Source of the DNA: Parapristionchus giblindavisi
Lineage: Eukaryota; Nematoda; Chromadorea; Rhabditida; Diplogasteridae
Length of the DNA: 64,000 nucleotides
Reading direction: 5' to 3'
NCBI GenBank assembly: GCA_943737045.1
Contig: CALSFV010000210.1
Location: 744,001-808,000, forward strand
In this document: one piece after another, positions 1 through 12,200 of the stretch
Position numbering within the stretch: position 1 is the stretch's first letter
Layout of the letters: each line of letters opens with the position of its first letter
Notes under the pieces: generated by a model
Seen by the model: only the letters and a program-made list of their open reading frames with translations
Told to the model about the DNA's origin: nothing
Databases searched by the model: none
Made by a program: the position numbers and the translations under genes

Positions 1-321
1 CTGTTTTGTACCAAAAACAGAGAGTACTGAAAGATAAATTTAAATATTGGCCGTACTGACCACTTTGAAATAGTTTTTCTTATTCAGAATTTTTCGCTCT
101 TTCATTTGGTATATGACACGATAGGTTTCATTTTCATTTTCAAATTTCTCAAGTTATCTTGATCATATCAGAGTAAAAGCTACTTTTGTACTTCGATCAT
201 TATAGCAGCAGTAAAATATTACAGATCGACATGACCTGAAGTGTGCCTTATTCAGAATTTTTTCCTCTTTCACATAGTATATCACTCGCGGAGTATCATT
301 GACAACTTGACTTGTAACGAA
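1..321 (+). repeat. Reference monomer of the 321-bp satellite
   Basis: This first complete unit serves here as the reference; position 1 is the C of CTGTTTTGTACC, and the same word recurs at 322 and 643, giving a 321-bp period. Landmarks in order are an imperfect 20-bp dyad (1-20), TTGGCCGTACTGACC (about 47-61), a first CTTATTCAGAAT block (79-90), a TTTCATTTTCATTTTC stretch (about 127-142), GTTATCTTGATCATATCAG (153-171), TATAGCAGCAG (about 202-212), a second TTATTCAGAAT block (from 247) and CATAGTATATCACTCGC (about 273-289). Commonly variable places are TTAAATATT/TTACATATT/TTAATTATT near 43, ATAG-TTTTTC versus ATAG-TTTATC near 75, CATATCAG versus CATAACAG near 167, GTGTGCCTTA/GTGTGTCTCA near 242, and GCGGAG/GCTGAG/GCAGAG near 288. 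All are stop-rich in most copies and no coding role is suggested. Confidence 0.97.
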
Positions 322-1200
322 CTGTTTTGTACCAAAAACAGAGAGTACTGAAAGATAAATTTAAATATTGGCCGTACTGACCACTTTGAAATAGTTTTTC
401 TTATTCAGAATTTTTCGCTCTTTCATTTGGTATATGACACGATAGGTTTCATTTTCATTTTCAAATTTCTCAAGTTATCTTGATCATATCAGAGTAAAAG
501 CTACTTTTGTACTTCGATCATTATAGCAGCAGTAAAATATTACAGATCGACATGACCTGAAGTGTGTCTCATTCAGAATGTTTTCCTCTTTCACATAGTA
601 TATCACTCGCTGAGTATCATTGACAATTTGACTTGCTACGAACTGTTTTGTACCAAAAACAGAGAGTACTGAAAGATAAATTTACATATTGGCCGTACTG
701 ACCACTTTGAAATAGTTTATCTTATTCAGAATTTTTCGCTCTTTCATTTGGTATATGACACGATAGGTTTCATTTTCATTTTCAAATTTCTCAAGTTATC
801 TTGATCATATCAGAGTAAAAGCTACTTTTGTACTTCGATCATTATAGCAGCAGTAAAATATTACAGATCGACATGACCTGAAGTGTGCCTTATTCAGAAT
901 TTTTTCCTCTTTCACATAGAATATCACTCGCGGAGTATCATTGACAACTTGACTTGTAACGAACAATTTTGTACCAAAAACAGAGAGTACTGAAAGATAA
1001 ATTTAATTATTGGCCGTACTGACCACTTTGAAATAGTTTTTCTTATTCAGAATTTTTCGCTCTTTCATTTGGTATATGACACGATAGGTTTCATTTTCAT
1101 TTTCAAATTTCTCAAGTTATCTTGATCATATCAGAGTAAAAGCTACTTTTGTACTTCGATCATTATAGCAGCAGTAAAATATTACAGATCGACATGACCT

Positions 1201-1240
1201 GAAGTGTGTCTCATTCAGAAGTGTGTCTCTTTCACATAGT
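1201..1240 (+). repeat. Mosaic monomer with a locally copied GAAGTGTGTCTC
   Basis: Other monomers here read CATTCAGAAT followed by a T-rich run and CCTCTTTCAC. This one reads CATTCAGAAGTGTGTCTCTTTCAC, so the word GAAGTGTGTCTC that occurs once just upstream (1201-1212) appears a second time. A short template switch or slippage between the two GAA words explains it. It is the only such copy I noticed. Confidence 0.75.
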
Positions 1241-4200
1241 ATATCACTCGCTGAGTATCATTGACAATTTGACTTGCTACGAACTGTTTTGTACCAAAAA
1301 CAGAGAGTACTGAAAGATAAATTTACATATTGGCCGTACTGACCACTTTGAAATAGTTTATCTTATTCAGAATTTTTCGCTCTTTCATTTGGTATATGAC
1401 ACGATAGGTTTCATTTTCATTTTCAAATTTCTCAAGTTATCTTGATCATATCAGAGTAAAAGCTACTTTTGTACTTCGATCATTATAGCAGCAGTAAAAT
1501 ATTACAGATCGACATGACCTGAAGTGTGCCTTATTCAGAATTTTTTCCTCTTTCACATAGAATATCACTCGCGGAGTATCATTGACAACTTGACTTGTAA
1601 CGAACAATTTTGTACCAAAAACAGAGAGTACTGAAAGATAAATTTAATTATTGGCCGTACTGACCACTTTGAAATAGTTTTTCTTATTCAGAATTTTTCG
1701 CTCTTTCATTTGGTATATGACACGATAGGTTTCATTTTCATTTTCAAATTTCTCAAGTTATCTTGATCATATCAGAGTAAAAGCTACTTTTGTACTTCGA
1801 TCATTATAGCAGCAGTAAAATATTACAGATCGACATGACCTGAAGTGTGTCTCATTCAGAATGTTTTCCTCTTTCACATAGTATATCACTCGCTGAGTAT
1901 CATTGACAATTTGACTTGCTACGAACTGTTTTGTACCAAAAACAGAGAGTACTGAAAGATAAATTTACATATTGGCCGTACTGACCACTTTGAAATAGTT
2001 TATCTTATTCAGAATTTTTCGCTGTTTCATTTGGTATATGACACGATAGGTTTCATTTTCATTTTCAAATTTCTCAAGTTATCTTGATCATATCTGAGTA
2101 AAAGCTACTTTTGTACTTCGATCATTATAGCAGCAGTAAAATATTACAGATCGACATGACCTGAAGTGTGCCTTATTCAGAATTTTTTCCTCTTCCACAT
2201 AGTATATCACTCGCTGAGTATCATTGACAATTTGACTTGCAACGAACTGTTTTGTACCAAAAACAGAGAGTACTGAAAGATAAATTTACATATTGGCCGT
2301 ACTGACCACTTTGAAATAGTTTATCTTATTCAGAATTTTTCGCTCTTTCATTTGGTATATGACACGATAGGTTTCATTTTCATTTTCAAATTTCTCAAGT
2401 TATCTTGATCATATCAGAGTAAAAGCTACTTTTGTACTTCGATCATTATAGCAGCAGTAAAATATTACAGATCGACATGATCTGAAGTGTGTCTCATTCA
2501 GAATTTTTTCCTCTTCCACATAGTATATCACTCGCTGAGTATCATTGACAATTTGACTTGCAACGAACTGTTTTGTACCAAAAACAGAGAGTACTGAAAG
2601 ATAAATTTACATATTGGCCGTACTGACCACTTTGAAATAGTTTATCTTATTCAGAATTTTTCGCTCTTTCATTTGGTATATGACACGATAGGTTTCATTT
2701 TCATTTTCAAATTTCTCAAGTTATCTTGATCATATCAGAGTAAAAGCTACTTTTGTACTTCGATCATTATAGCAGCAGTAAAATATTACAGATCGACATG
2801 ACCTGAAGTGTGCCTTATTCAGAATTTTTTCCTCTTTCACATAGTATATCACTCGCTGAGTATCATTGACAATTTGACTTGTAACGAACTGTTTTGTACC
2901 AAAAACAGAGAGTACTGAAAGATAAATTTAATTATTGGCCGTACTGACCACTTTGAAATAGTTTTTCTTATTCAGAATTTTTCGCTCTATCATTTGGTAT
3001 ATGACACGATAGGTTTCATTTTCATTTTCAAATTTCTCAAGTTATCTTGATCATATCAGAGTAAAAGCTACTTTTGTACTTCGATCATTATAGCAGCAGT
3101 AAAATATTACAGATCGACATGACCTGAAGTGTGCCTTATTCAGAATTTTTTCCTCTTTCGCATAGTATATCACTTGCGGAGTATCATTGACAACTTGACT
3201 TGTAACGAACTATTTTGTACCAAAAACAGAGAGTACTGAAAGATAAATTTAATTATTGGCCGTACTGACCACTTTGAAATAGTTTTTCTTATTCAGAATT
3301 TTTCGCTCTTTCATTTGGTATATGACACGATAGGTTTCATTTTCATTTTCAAATTTCTCAAGTTATCTTGATCATATCAGAGTAAAAGCTACTTTTGTAC
3401 TTCGATCATTATAGCAGCAGTAAAATATTACAGATCGACATGACCTGAAGTGTGCCTTATTCAGAATTTTTTCCTCTTTCGCATAGTATATCACTTGCGG
3501 AGTATCATTGACAACTTGACTTGTAACGAACTATTTTGTACCAAAAACAGAGAGTACTGAAAGATAAATTTAATTATTGGCCGTACTGACCACTTTGAAA
3601 TAGTTTTTCTTATTCAGAATTTTTCGCTCTTTCATTTGGTATATGACACGATAGGTTTCATTTTCATTTTCAAATTTCTCAAGTTATCTTGATCATATCA
3701 GAGTAAAAGCTACTTTTGTACTTCGATCATTATAGCAGCAGTAAAATATTACAGATCGAAATGACCTGAAGTGTGTCTCATTCAGAATTTTTTCCTCTTT
3801 CACATAGTATATCACTCGCTGAGTATCATTGACAATTTGACTTGCAACGAACTGTTTTGTACCAAAAACAGAGAGTACTGAAAGATAAATTTAATTATTG
3901 GCCGTACTGACCACTTTGAAATAGTTTTTCTTATTCAGAATTTTTCGCTCTATCATTTGGTATATGACACGATAGGTTTCATTTTCATTTTCAAATTTCT
4001 CAAGTTATCTTGATCATATCAGAGTAAAAGCTACTTTTGTACTTCGATCATTATAGCAGCAGTAAAATATTACAGATCGACATGACCTGAAGTGTGTCTC
4101 ATTCAGAATTTTTTCCTCTTTCACATAGTATATCACTCGCTGAGTATCATTGACAATTTGACTTGCAACGAACTGTTTTGTACCAAAAACAGAGAGTACT

Positions 4201-4898
4201 GAAAGATAAATTTAAATATTGGCCGTACTGACCACTTTGAAATAGTTTTTCTTATTCAGAATTTTTCGCTCTTTCATTTGGTATATGACACGATAGGTTT
4301 CATTTTCATTTTCAAATTTCTCAAGTTATCTTGATCATATCAGAGTAAAAGCTACTTTTGTACTTCGATCATTATAGCAGCAGTAAAATATTACAGATCG
4401 ACATGACCTGAAGTGTGTCTCATTCAGAATTTTTTTCCTCTTTCACATAGTATATCACTCGCTGAGTATCATTGACAACTTGACTTGTAACGAACTATTT
4501 TGTACCAAAAACAGAGAGTACTGAAAGATAAATTTAATTATTGGCCGTACTGACCACTTTGAAATAGTTTTTCTTATTCAGAATTTTTCGCTCTTTCATT
4601 TGGTATATGACACGATAGGTTTCATTTTCATTTTCGAATTTCTCAAGTTATCTTGATCATATCAGAGTAAAAGCTACTTTTGTACTTCGATCATTATAGC
4701 AGCAGTAAAATATTACAGATCGACATGACCTGAAGTGTGTCTCATTCAGAATTTTTCCTCTTTCACATAGTATATCACTCGCGGAGTATCATTGACAACT
4801 TGACTTGTAACGAACTGTTTTGTACCAAAAACAGAGAGTACTGAAAGATAAATTTAATTATTGGCCGTACTGACCACTTTGAAATAGTTTTTCTTATT

Positions 4899-4906
4899 CA
4901 GAATTT
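4899..4906 (+). other. Left target site duplication CAGAATTT
   Basis: The satellite word CAGAATTT stands immediately left of the 846-bp insertion and is repeated exactly at 5753-5760. Removing the insertion and one copy restores an uninterrupted monomer (CAGAATTT then TTCGCTCTTTC), so these 8 bp are a target site duplication. Confidence 0.9.
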
Positions 4907-4930
4907 ATAGTCGATCCCGTGGGATACTAT
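4907..4930. repeat. Left-end hairpin of the 846-bp element
   Basis: The outer arms ATAGT and ACTAT and the inner arms ATCCC and GGGAT pair to a 10-bp stem with a CG bulge on the left side and a GT loop. It sits exactly at the element boundary, so it is probably a recognition or end-processing structure; that role is inferred. Confidence 0.7.
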
Positions 4931-5589
4931 GTCTACTTGTCTAGGTTCACGATAAGTAATAACGGAGAAATACTATAGAATGTGCCCTTCTGTGATTCCC
5001 TGTAGTGTGATAGAACGAGAAATTGAATTAACAAAAATGAATATTTATTAATTATGTTTACTCTGAATTCTACTACAATGGGACCACTACTATGAGCTCA
5101 ATCTGATAATATATGATACAAAACCTCAGAGTTCTGGTAGCAACCTTCTTCCTCTGGGTATGTGTTCTGCTTGGGCTGATCGGGGTTGTTGGGCTAGTCT
5201 GGGGGTCCGCCGTACGACCTCAAACTTGGGTAATTAAACACAATATAACGAAGTTAAGTGAGCGAGAAATAAGCGTTAAAACAACACAATAGCTAGAGAA
5301 TGAAGTGGGCAAATGGGGAAAGACGACGAAGGGAAAGTAGGAGAACTTCATCTGATTTGAGGTAAAGTTCTGAGATATGATGACATGATTTCGTATGTGT
5401 TTTCTGGTTAATTATGAGATCTTACGAACAGCAATAATCTGAGTACTGACGAGAATATGTGTGTTATGAATAGAGCAGGGAAATATGGAATAATAGGTAA
5501 TATAAAGTAAAGGAAAAACCGGCGTGAACGTGACCGCTGACGTAGAATTAATGAGAATTCATAGGCCAGAAGTGAAATTGTGATAGCGA

Positions 5590-5658
5590 GAATCTTACTG
5601 TAGTATTCTGTCTGAGACTCTCTACGCTTATGAATTTGAATCTTACTGTCTTACTGTA
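5590..5658 (+). repeat. Short direct repeats inside the 846-bp element
   Basis: GAATCTTACTGT occurs at 5590-5601 and 5638-5649, followed by a further CTTACTGTA at 5650-5658. Clustered short repeats near one end are common in non-autonomous DNA transposons (subterminal repeats); here this is only suggestive. Confidence 0.55.
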
Positions 5659-5737
5659 TATTTGCCGTCAGCTGCAGACTACTTGCTATCGCATTCTGAC
5701 TTTATTTATGAATATTTGCTAATTAATTATGATTTAA

Positions 5738-5753
5738 GTAGCGGTTTCGCTAC
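5738..5753. repeat. Right-end hairpin of the 846-bp element
   Basis: GTAGCG and CGCTAC pair over 6 bp round a GTTT loop. The last base of the right arm is also the first base of the right target duplication, so within the element proper the stem is 5 bp. Confidence 0.65.
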
Positions 5754-5760
5754 AGAATTT
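5753..5760 (+). other. Right target site duplication CAGAATTT
   Basis: This is an exact copy of 4899-4906; the interrupted monomer resumes directly afterwards with TTCGCTCTTTC. Confidence 0.9.
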
Positions 5761-8700
5761 TTCGCTCTTTCATTTGGTATATGACACGATAGGTTTCATT
5801 TTCATTTTCAAATTTCTCAAGTTATCTTGATCATATCAGAGTAAAAGCTACTTTTGTACTTCGATCATTATAGCAGCAGTAAAATATTACAGATCGACAT
5901 GACCTGAAGTGTGTCTCATTCAGAATTTTTTCCTCTTTCACATAGTATATCACTCGCTGAGTATCATTGACAATTTGACTTGCAACGAACTATTTTGTAC
6001 CAAAAACAGAGAGTACTGAAAGATAAATTTAATTATTGGCCGTACTGACCACTTTGAAATAGTTTTTCTTATTTAGAATTTTTCGCTCTTTCATTTGGTA
6101 TATGACACGATAGGTTTCATTTTCATTTTCAAATTTCTCAAGTTATCTTGCTCATATCAGAGTAAAAGCTACTTTTGTACTTCGATCATTATAGCAGCAG
6201 TAAAATATTACAGATCGACATGACCTGAAGTGTGCCTTATTCAGAATTTTTTCCTCTTTCACATAGTATATCACTCGCGGAGTATCATTGACAATTTGTG
6301 TTGTAACGAACTGTTTTGTACCAAAAACAGAGAGTACTGAAAGATAAATTTAAATATTGGCCGTACTGACCACTTTGAAATAGTTTTTCTTATTCAGAAT
6401 TTTTCGCTCTTTCATTTGGTATATGACAGGATAGGTTTCATTTTCATTTTCAAATTTCTCAAGTTATCTTGATCATATCAGAGTAAAAGCTACTTTTGTA
6501 CTTCGATCATTATAGCAGCAGTAAAATATTACAGATCGACATGACCTGAAGTGTGTCTCATTCAGAATTTTTTCCTCTTTCACATAGTATATCACTCGCT
6601 GAGTATCATTGACAATTTGACTTGCAACGAACTGTTTTGTACCAAAAACAGAGAGTACTGAAAGATAAATTTAAATATTGGCCGTACTGACCACTTTGAA
6701 ATAGTTTTTCTTATTCAGAATTTTTCACTCTTTCATTTGGTATATGACACGATAGGTTTCATTTTCATTTTCATATTTCTCACGTTATCTTGATCATATC
6801 AGAGTAAAAGCTACTTTTGTACTTCGATCATTATAGCAGCAGAAAATATTACAGATCGACATGACCTGAAGTGTGTCTCATTCAGAAATTTTTCCTCTTT
6901 CACATAGTATATCACTCGCAGAGTATCATTGACAATTTGACTTGCAACGAACTGTTTTGTACCAAAAACAGAGAGTACTGAAAGATAAATTTAATTATTG
7001 GCCGTACTTACCACTTTGAAATAGTTTTTCTTATTTAGAATTTTTCGCTCTTTCATTTGGTATATGACACGATAGGTTTCATTTTCATTTTCAAATTTCT
7101 CAAGTTATCTTGATCATATCAGAGTAAAAGCTACTTTTGTACTTCGATCATTATAGCAGCAGTAAAATATTACAGATCGACATGACCTGAAGTGTGCCTT
7201 ATTCAGAATTTTTTCCTCTTTCACATAGAATATCACTCGCGGAGTATCATTGACAATTTGTGTTGTAACGAACAATTTTGTACCAAAAACAGAGAGTACT
7301 GAAAGATAAATTTAATTATTGGCCGTACTGACCACTTTGAAATAGTTTTTCTTATTCAGAATTTTTCGCTCTTTCATTTGGTATATGACACGATAGGTTT
7401 CATTTTCATTTTCAAATTTCTCAAGTTATCTTGATCATATCAGAGTAAAAGCTACTTTTGTACTTCGATCATTATAGCAGCAGTAAAATATTACAGATCG
7501 ACATGACCTGAAGTGTGTCTCATTCAGAATTTTTTCCTCTTTCACATAGTATATCACTCGCTGAGTATCATTGACAATTTGACTTGCAACGAACTATTTT
7601 GTACCAAAAACAGAGAGTACTGAAAGATAAATTTAATTATTGGCCGTACTGACCACTTTGAAATAGTTTTTCTTATTCAGAATTTTTCACTCTTTCATTT
7701 GGTATATGACACGATAGGTTTCATTTTCATTTTCATATTTCTCAAGTTATCTTGATCATATCAGAGTAAAAGCTACTTTTGTACTTCGATCATTATAGCA
7801 GCAGAAAATATTACAGATCGACATGACCTGAAGTGTGTCTCATTCAGAAATTTTTCCTCTTTCACATAGTATATCACTCGCAGAGTATCATTGACAATTT
7901 GACTTGCAACGAACTGTTTTGTACCAAAAACAGAGAGTACTGAAAGATAAATTTAATTATTGGCCGTACTTACCACTTTGAAATAGTTTTTCTTATTTAG
8001 AATTTTTCGCTCTTTCATTTGGTATATGACACGATAGGTTTCATTTTCATTTTCAAATTTCTCAAGTTATCTTGATCATATCAGAGTAAAAGCTACTTTT
8101 GTACTTCGATCATTATAGCAGCAGTAAAATATTACAGATCGACATGACCTGAAGTGTGCCTTATTCAGAATTTTTTCCTCTTTCACATAGAATATCACTC
8201 GCGGAGTATCATTGACAATTTGTGTTGTAACGAACAATTTTGTACCAAAAACAGAGAGTACTGAAAGATAAATTTAAATATTGGCCGTACTGACCACTTT
8301 GAAATAGTTTTTCTTATTCAGAATTTTTCGCTCTTTCATTTGGTATATGACACGATAGGTTTCATTTTCATTTTCAAATTTCTCAAGTTATCTTGATCAT
8401 AACAGAGTAAAAGCTACTTTTGTACTTCGATCATTATAGCAGCAGTAAAATATTACAGATCGACATGACCTGAAGTGTGTCTCATTCAGAATTTTTTCCT
8501 CTTTCACATAGTATATCACTCGCAGAGTATCATTGACAATTTGACTTGCAACGAACTGTTTTGTACCAAAAACAGAGAGTACTGAAAGATAAATTTAATT
8601 ATTGGCCGTACTTACCACTTTGAAATAGTTTTTCTTATTTAGAATTTTTCGCTCTTTCATTTGGTATATGACACGATAGGTTTCATTTTCATTTTCAAAT

Positions 8701-9260
8701 TTCTCAAGTTATCTTGATCATATCAGAGTAAAAGCTACTTTTGTACTTCGATCATTATAGCAGCAGTAAAATATTACAGATCGACATGACCTGAAGTGTG
8801 CCTTATTCAGAATTTTTTCCTCTTTCACATAGAATATCACTCGCGGAGTATCATTGACAATTTGTGTTGTAACGAACAATTTTGTACCAAAAACAGAGAG
8901 TACTGAAAGATAAATTTAAATATTGGCCGTACTGACCACTTTGAAATAGTTTTTCTTATTCAGAATTTTTCGCTCTTTCATTTGGTATATGACACGATAG
9001 GTTTCATTTTCATTTTCAAATTTCTCAAGTTATCTTGATCATAACAGAGTAAAAGCTACTTTTGTACTTCGATCATTATAGCAGCAGTAAAATATTACAG
9101 ATCGACATGACCTGAAGTGTGTCTCATTCAGAATTTTTTCCTCTTTCACATAGTATATCACTCGCTGAGTATCATTGACAATTTGACTTGCAACGAACTG
9201 TTTTGTACCAAAAACAGAGAGTACTGAAAGATAAATTTAAATATTGGCCGTACTGACCAC
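5753..9260 (+). repeat. Satellite array with trimeric higher-order pattern (about 962 bp)
   Basis: About 11 monomers. The variant TTCACTCTTTC with AGCAGAAAATATT occurs at about 6724 and 7686 (962 bp apart). The variant CATAGAATATCACTCGCGG with GTGTTGTAACGAACAATTTTG occurs at about 7230 and 8191 (961 bp apart) and again about 640 bp further, at about 8834. Three-monomer units therefore alternate with two-monomer units. A single CACGTTATC variant at 6781 is private. No gene is visible. Confidence 0.85.
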
Positions 9261-12200
9261 TTTGAAATAGTTTTTCTTATTCAGAATTTTTCACTCTTTC
9301 ATTTGGTATATGACACGATAGGTTTCATTTTCATTTTCATATTTCTCAAGTTATCTTGATCATATCAGAGTAAAAGCTACTTTTGTACTTCGATCATTAT
9401 AGCAGCAGAAAATATTACAGATCGACATGACCTGAAGTGTGCCTCATTCAGAATTTTTTCCTCTTTCACATAGTATATCACTCGCGGAGTATCATTGACA
9501 ACTTGACTTGTAACGAACTGTTTTGTACCAAAAACAGAGAGTACTGAAAGATAAATTTAAATATTGGCCGTACTGACCACTTTGAAATAGTTTTTCTTAT
9601 TCAGAATTTTTCGCTCTTTCATTTGGTATATGACACGATAGGTTTCATTTTCATTTTCAAATATCTTGATCATAACAGAGTAAAAGCTACTTTTGTACTT
9701 CGATCATTATAGCAGCAGTAAAATATTACAGATCGACATGACCTGAAGTGTGTTTCATTCAGAATTTTTTCCTCTTTCACATAGTATATCACTCGCGGAG
9801 TATCATTGACAACTTGACTTGTAACGAACTGTTTTGTACCAAAAACAGAGAGTACTGAAAGATAAATTTAAATATTGGCCGTACTGACCACTTTGAAATA
9901 GTTTTTCTTATTCAGATTTTTTTGCTCTTTCATTTGGTATATGACACGATAGGTTTCATTTTCATTTTCAAATTTCTCAAGTTATCTTGATCATAACAGA
10001 GTAAAAGCTACTTTTGTACTTCGATCATTATAGCAGCAGTAAAATATTACAGATCGACATGACCTGAAGTGTGCCTTATTCAGAATTTTTTCCTCTTTCA
10101 CATAGTATATCACTCGCGGAGTATCATTGACAATTTGTGTTGTAACGAACTGTTTTGTACCAAAAACAGAGAGTACTGAAAGATAAATTTAAATATTGGC
10201 CGTACTGACCACTTTGAAATAGTTTTTCTTATTCAGAATTTTTCGCTCTTTCATTTGGTATATGACACGATAGGTTTCATTTTCATTTTCAAATTTCTCA
10301 AGTTATCTTGATCATAACAGAGTAAAAGCTACTTTTGTACTTCGATCATTATAGCAGCAGTAAAATATTACAGATCGACATGACCTGAAGTGTGTCTCAT
10401 TCAGAATTTTTTCCTCTTTCACATAGTATATCACTCGCTGAGTATCATTGACAATTTGACTTGCAACGAACTGTTTTGTACCAAAAACAGAGAGTACTGA
10501 AAGATAAATTTAAATATTGGCCGTACTGACCACTTTGAAATAGTTTTTCTTATTCAGAATTTTTCACTCTTTCATTTGGTATATGACACGATAGGTTTCA
10601 TTTTCATTTTCATATTTCTCAAGTTATCTTGATCATATCAGAGTAAAAGCTACTTTTGTACTTCGATCATTATAGCAGCAGAAAATATTACAGATCGACA
10701 TGACCTGAAGTGTGCCTCATTCAGAATTTTTTCCTCTTTCACATAGTATATCACTCGCTGAGTATCATTGACAACTTGACTTGTAACGAACTGTTTTGTA
10801 CCAAAAACAGAGAGTACTGAAAGATAAATTTAAATATTGGCCGTACTGACCACTTTGAAATAGTTTTTCTTATTCAGAATTTTTCGCTCTTTCATTTGGT
10901 ATATGACACGATAGGTTTCATTTTCATTTTCAAATTTCTCAAGTTATCTTGATCATAACAGAGTAAAAGCTACTTTTGTACTTCGATCATTATAGCAGCA
11001 GTAAAATATTACAGATCGACATGACCTGAAGTGTGTCTCATTCAGAATTTTTTCCTCTTTCACATAGTATATCACTCGCGGAGTATCATTGACAACTTGA
11101 CTTGTAACGAACTGTTTTGTACCAAAAACAGAGAGTACTGAAAGATAAATTTAAATATTGGCCGTACTGACCACTTTGAAATAGTTTTTCTTATTCAGAA
11201 TTTTTCGCTCTTTCATTTGGTATATGACACGATAGGTTTCATTTTCATTTTCAAATTTATCAAGTTATCTTGATCATAACAGAGTAAAAGCTACTTTTGT
11301 ACTTCGATCATTATAGCAGCAGTAAAATATTACAGATCGACATGACCTGAAGTGTGTCTCATTCAGATTTTTTTCCTCTTTCACATAGTATATCACTCGC
11401 GGAGTATCATTGACAACTTGACTTGTAACGAACTGTTTTGTACCAAAAACAGAGAGTACTGAAAGATAAATTTAAATATTGGCCGTACTGACCACTTTGA
11501 AATAGTTTTTCTTATTCAGAATTTTTTGCTCTTTCATTTGGTATATGACACGATAGGTTTCATTTTCATTTTCAAATTTCTCAAGTTATCTTGATCATAA
11601 CAGAGTAAAAGCTACTTTTGTACTTCGATCATTATAGCAGCAGTAAAATATTACAGATCGACATGACCTGAAGTGTGCCTTATTCAGAATTTTTTCCTCT
11701 TTCACATAGTATATCACTCGCGGAGTATCATTGACAATTTGTGTTGTAACGAACTGTTTTGTACCAAAAACAGAGAGTACTGAAAGATAAATTTAAATAT
11801 TGGCCGTACTGACCACTTTGAAATAGTTTTTCTTATTCAGAATTTTTCGCTCTTTCATTTGGTATATGACACGATAGGTTTCATTTTCATTTTCAAATTT
11901 CTCAAGTTATCTTGATCATAACAGAGTAAAAGCTACTTTTGTACTTCGATCATTATAGCAGCAGTAAAATATTACAGATCGACATGACCTGAAGTGTGTC
12001 TCATTCAGAATTTTTTCCTCTTTCACATAGTATATCACTCGCTGAGTATCATTGACAATTTGACTTGCAACGAACTGTTTTGTACCAAAAACAGAGAGTA
12101 CTGAAAGATAAATTTAAATATTGGCCGTACTGACCACTTTGAAATAGTTTTTCTTATTCAGAATTTTTCACTCTTTCATTTGGTATATGACACGATAGGT

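Larger units (their letters stand above)
1..4906 (+). repeat. Satellite array, block 1 (left of the 846-bp insertion)
   Basis: About 15 head-to-tail monomers in one orientation; the array continues beyond the left edge of the window. A dimeric pattern is visible from about 580 to 2220: the variant CTTGCTACG marks every second monomer at 632, 1273 and 1915. At about 3130-3770 two adjacent monomers share the rare variant CGCATAGTATATCACTTGC (3159 and 3480), which is a recent single-unit duplication. The block ends inside a monomer at CAGAATTT where the 846-bp element is inserted. I see no gene in it. Confidence 0.95.
4907..5752. mobile_element. 846-bp non-autonomous element with 8-bp target duplication and hairpin ends
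   Basis: This segment shares no sequence with the satellite and interrupts one monomer precisely, flanked by 8-bp duplications. Its left end folds as a hairpin (4907-4930: arms ATAGT-CG-ATCCC and GGGAT-ACTAT round a GT loop). Its right end carries GTAGCG-GTTT-CGCTAC (5738-5753). The two ends also resemble each other in inverted orientation (TAGTCGATCCCG against TAGCGAAACCGC), a weak terminal inverted repeat. A G-rich pocket lies at about 5155-5215 and the rest is AT-rich. Near-repeats of ATGAATATTT..TTAATTATG lie at 5037-5060 and 5708-5736. No long open frame and no transposase are visible. An 8-bp duplication is usual for hAT and P-type DNA transposons among others, so a non-autonomous DNA transposon is the best guess. 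A solo LTR is less likely because the ends are not TG..CA and LTR elements usually duplicate 4-6 bp. Only one copy is present in the window. Confidence 0.75.

Noticed and set aside
4907..5752. Solo LTR or SINE
   Set aside because: The ends are not TG..CA and the duplication is 8 bp rather than 4-6. There is no A-rich tail at the boundary and no recognisable Pol III A/B box. An LTR is not fully excluded without other copies.
4907..5752. Helitron
   Set aside because: A hairpin near the right end recalls Helitrons, but those insert between A and T without target duplication and end in CTRR; here an exact 8-bp duplication is present.
9641..9675. Excision scar of the 113-bp element
   Set aside because: The 10-bp deletion removes TTCTCAAGTT or an equivalent stretch and leaves no duplicated TTAT or element bases. 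It lies 25 kb from the element block among monomers of another subfamily.
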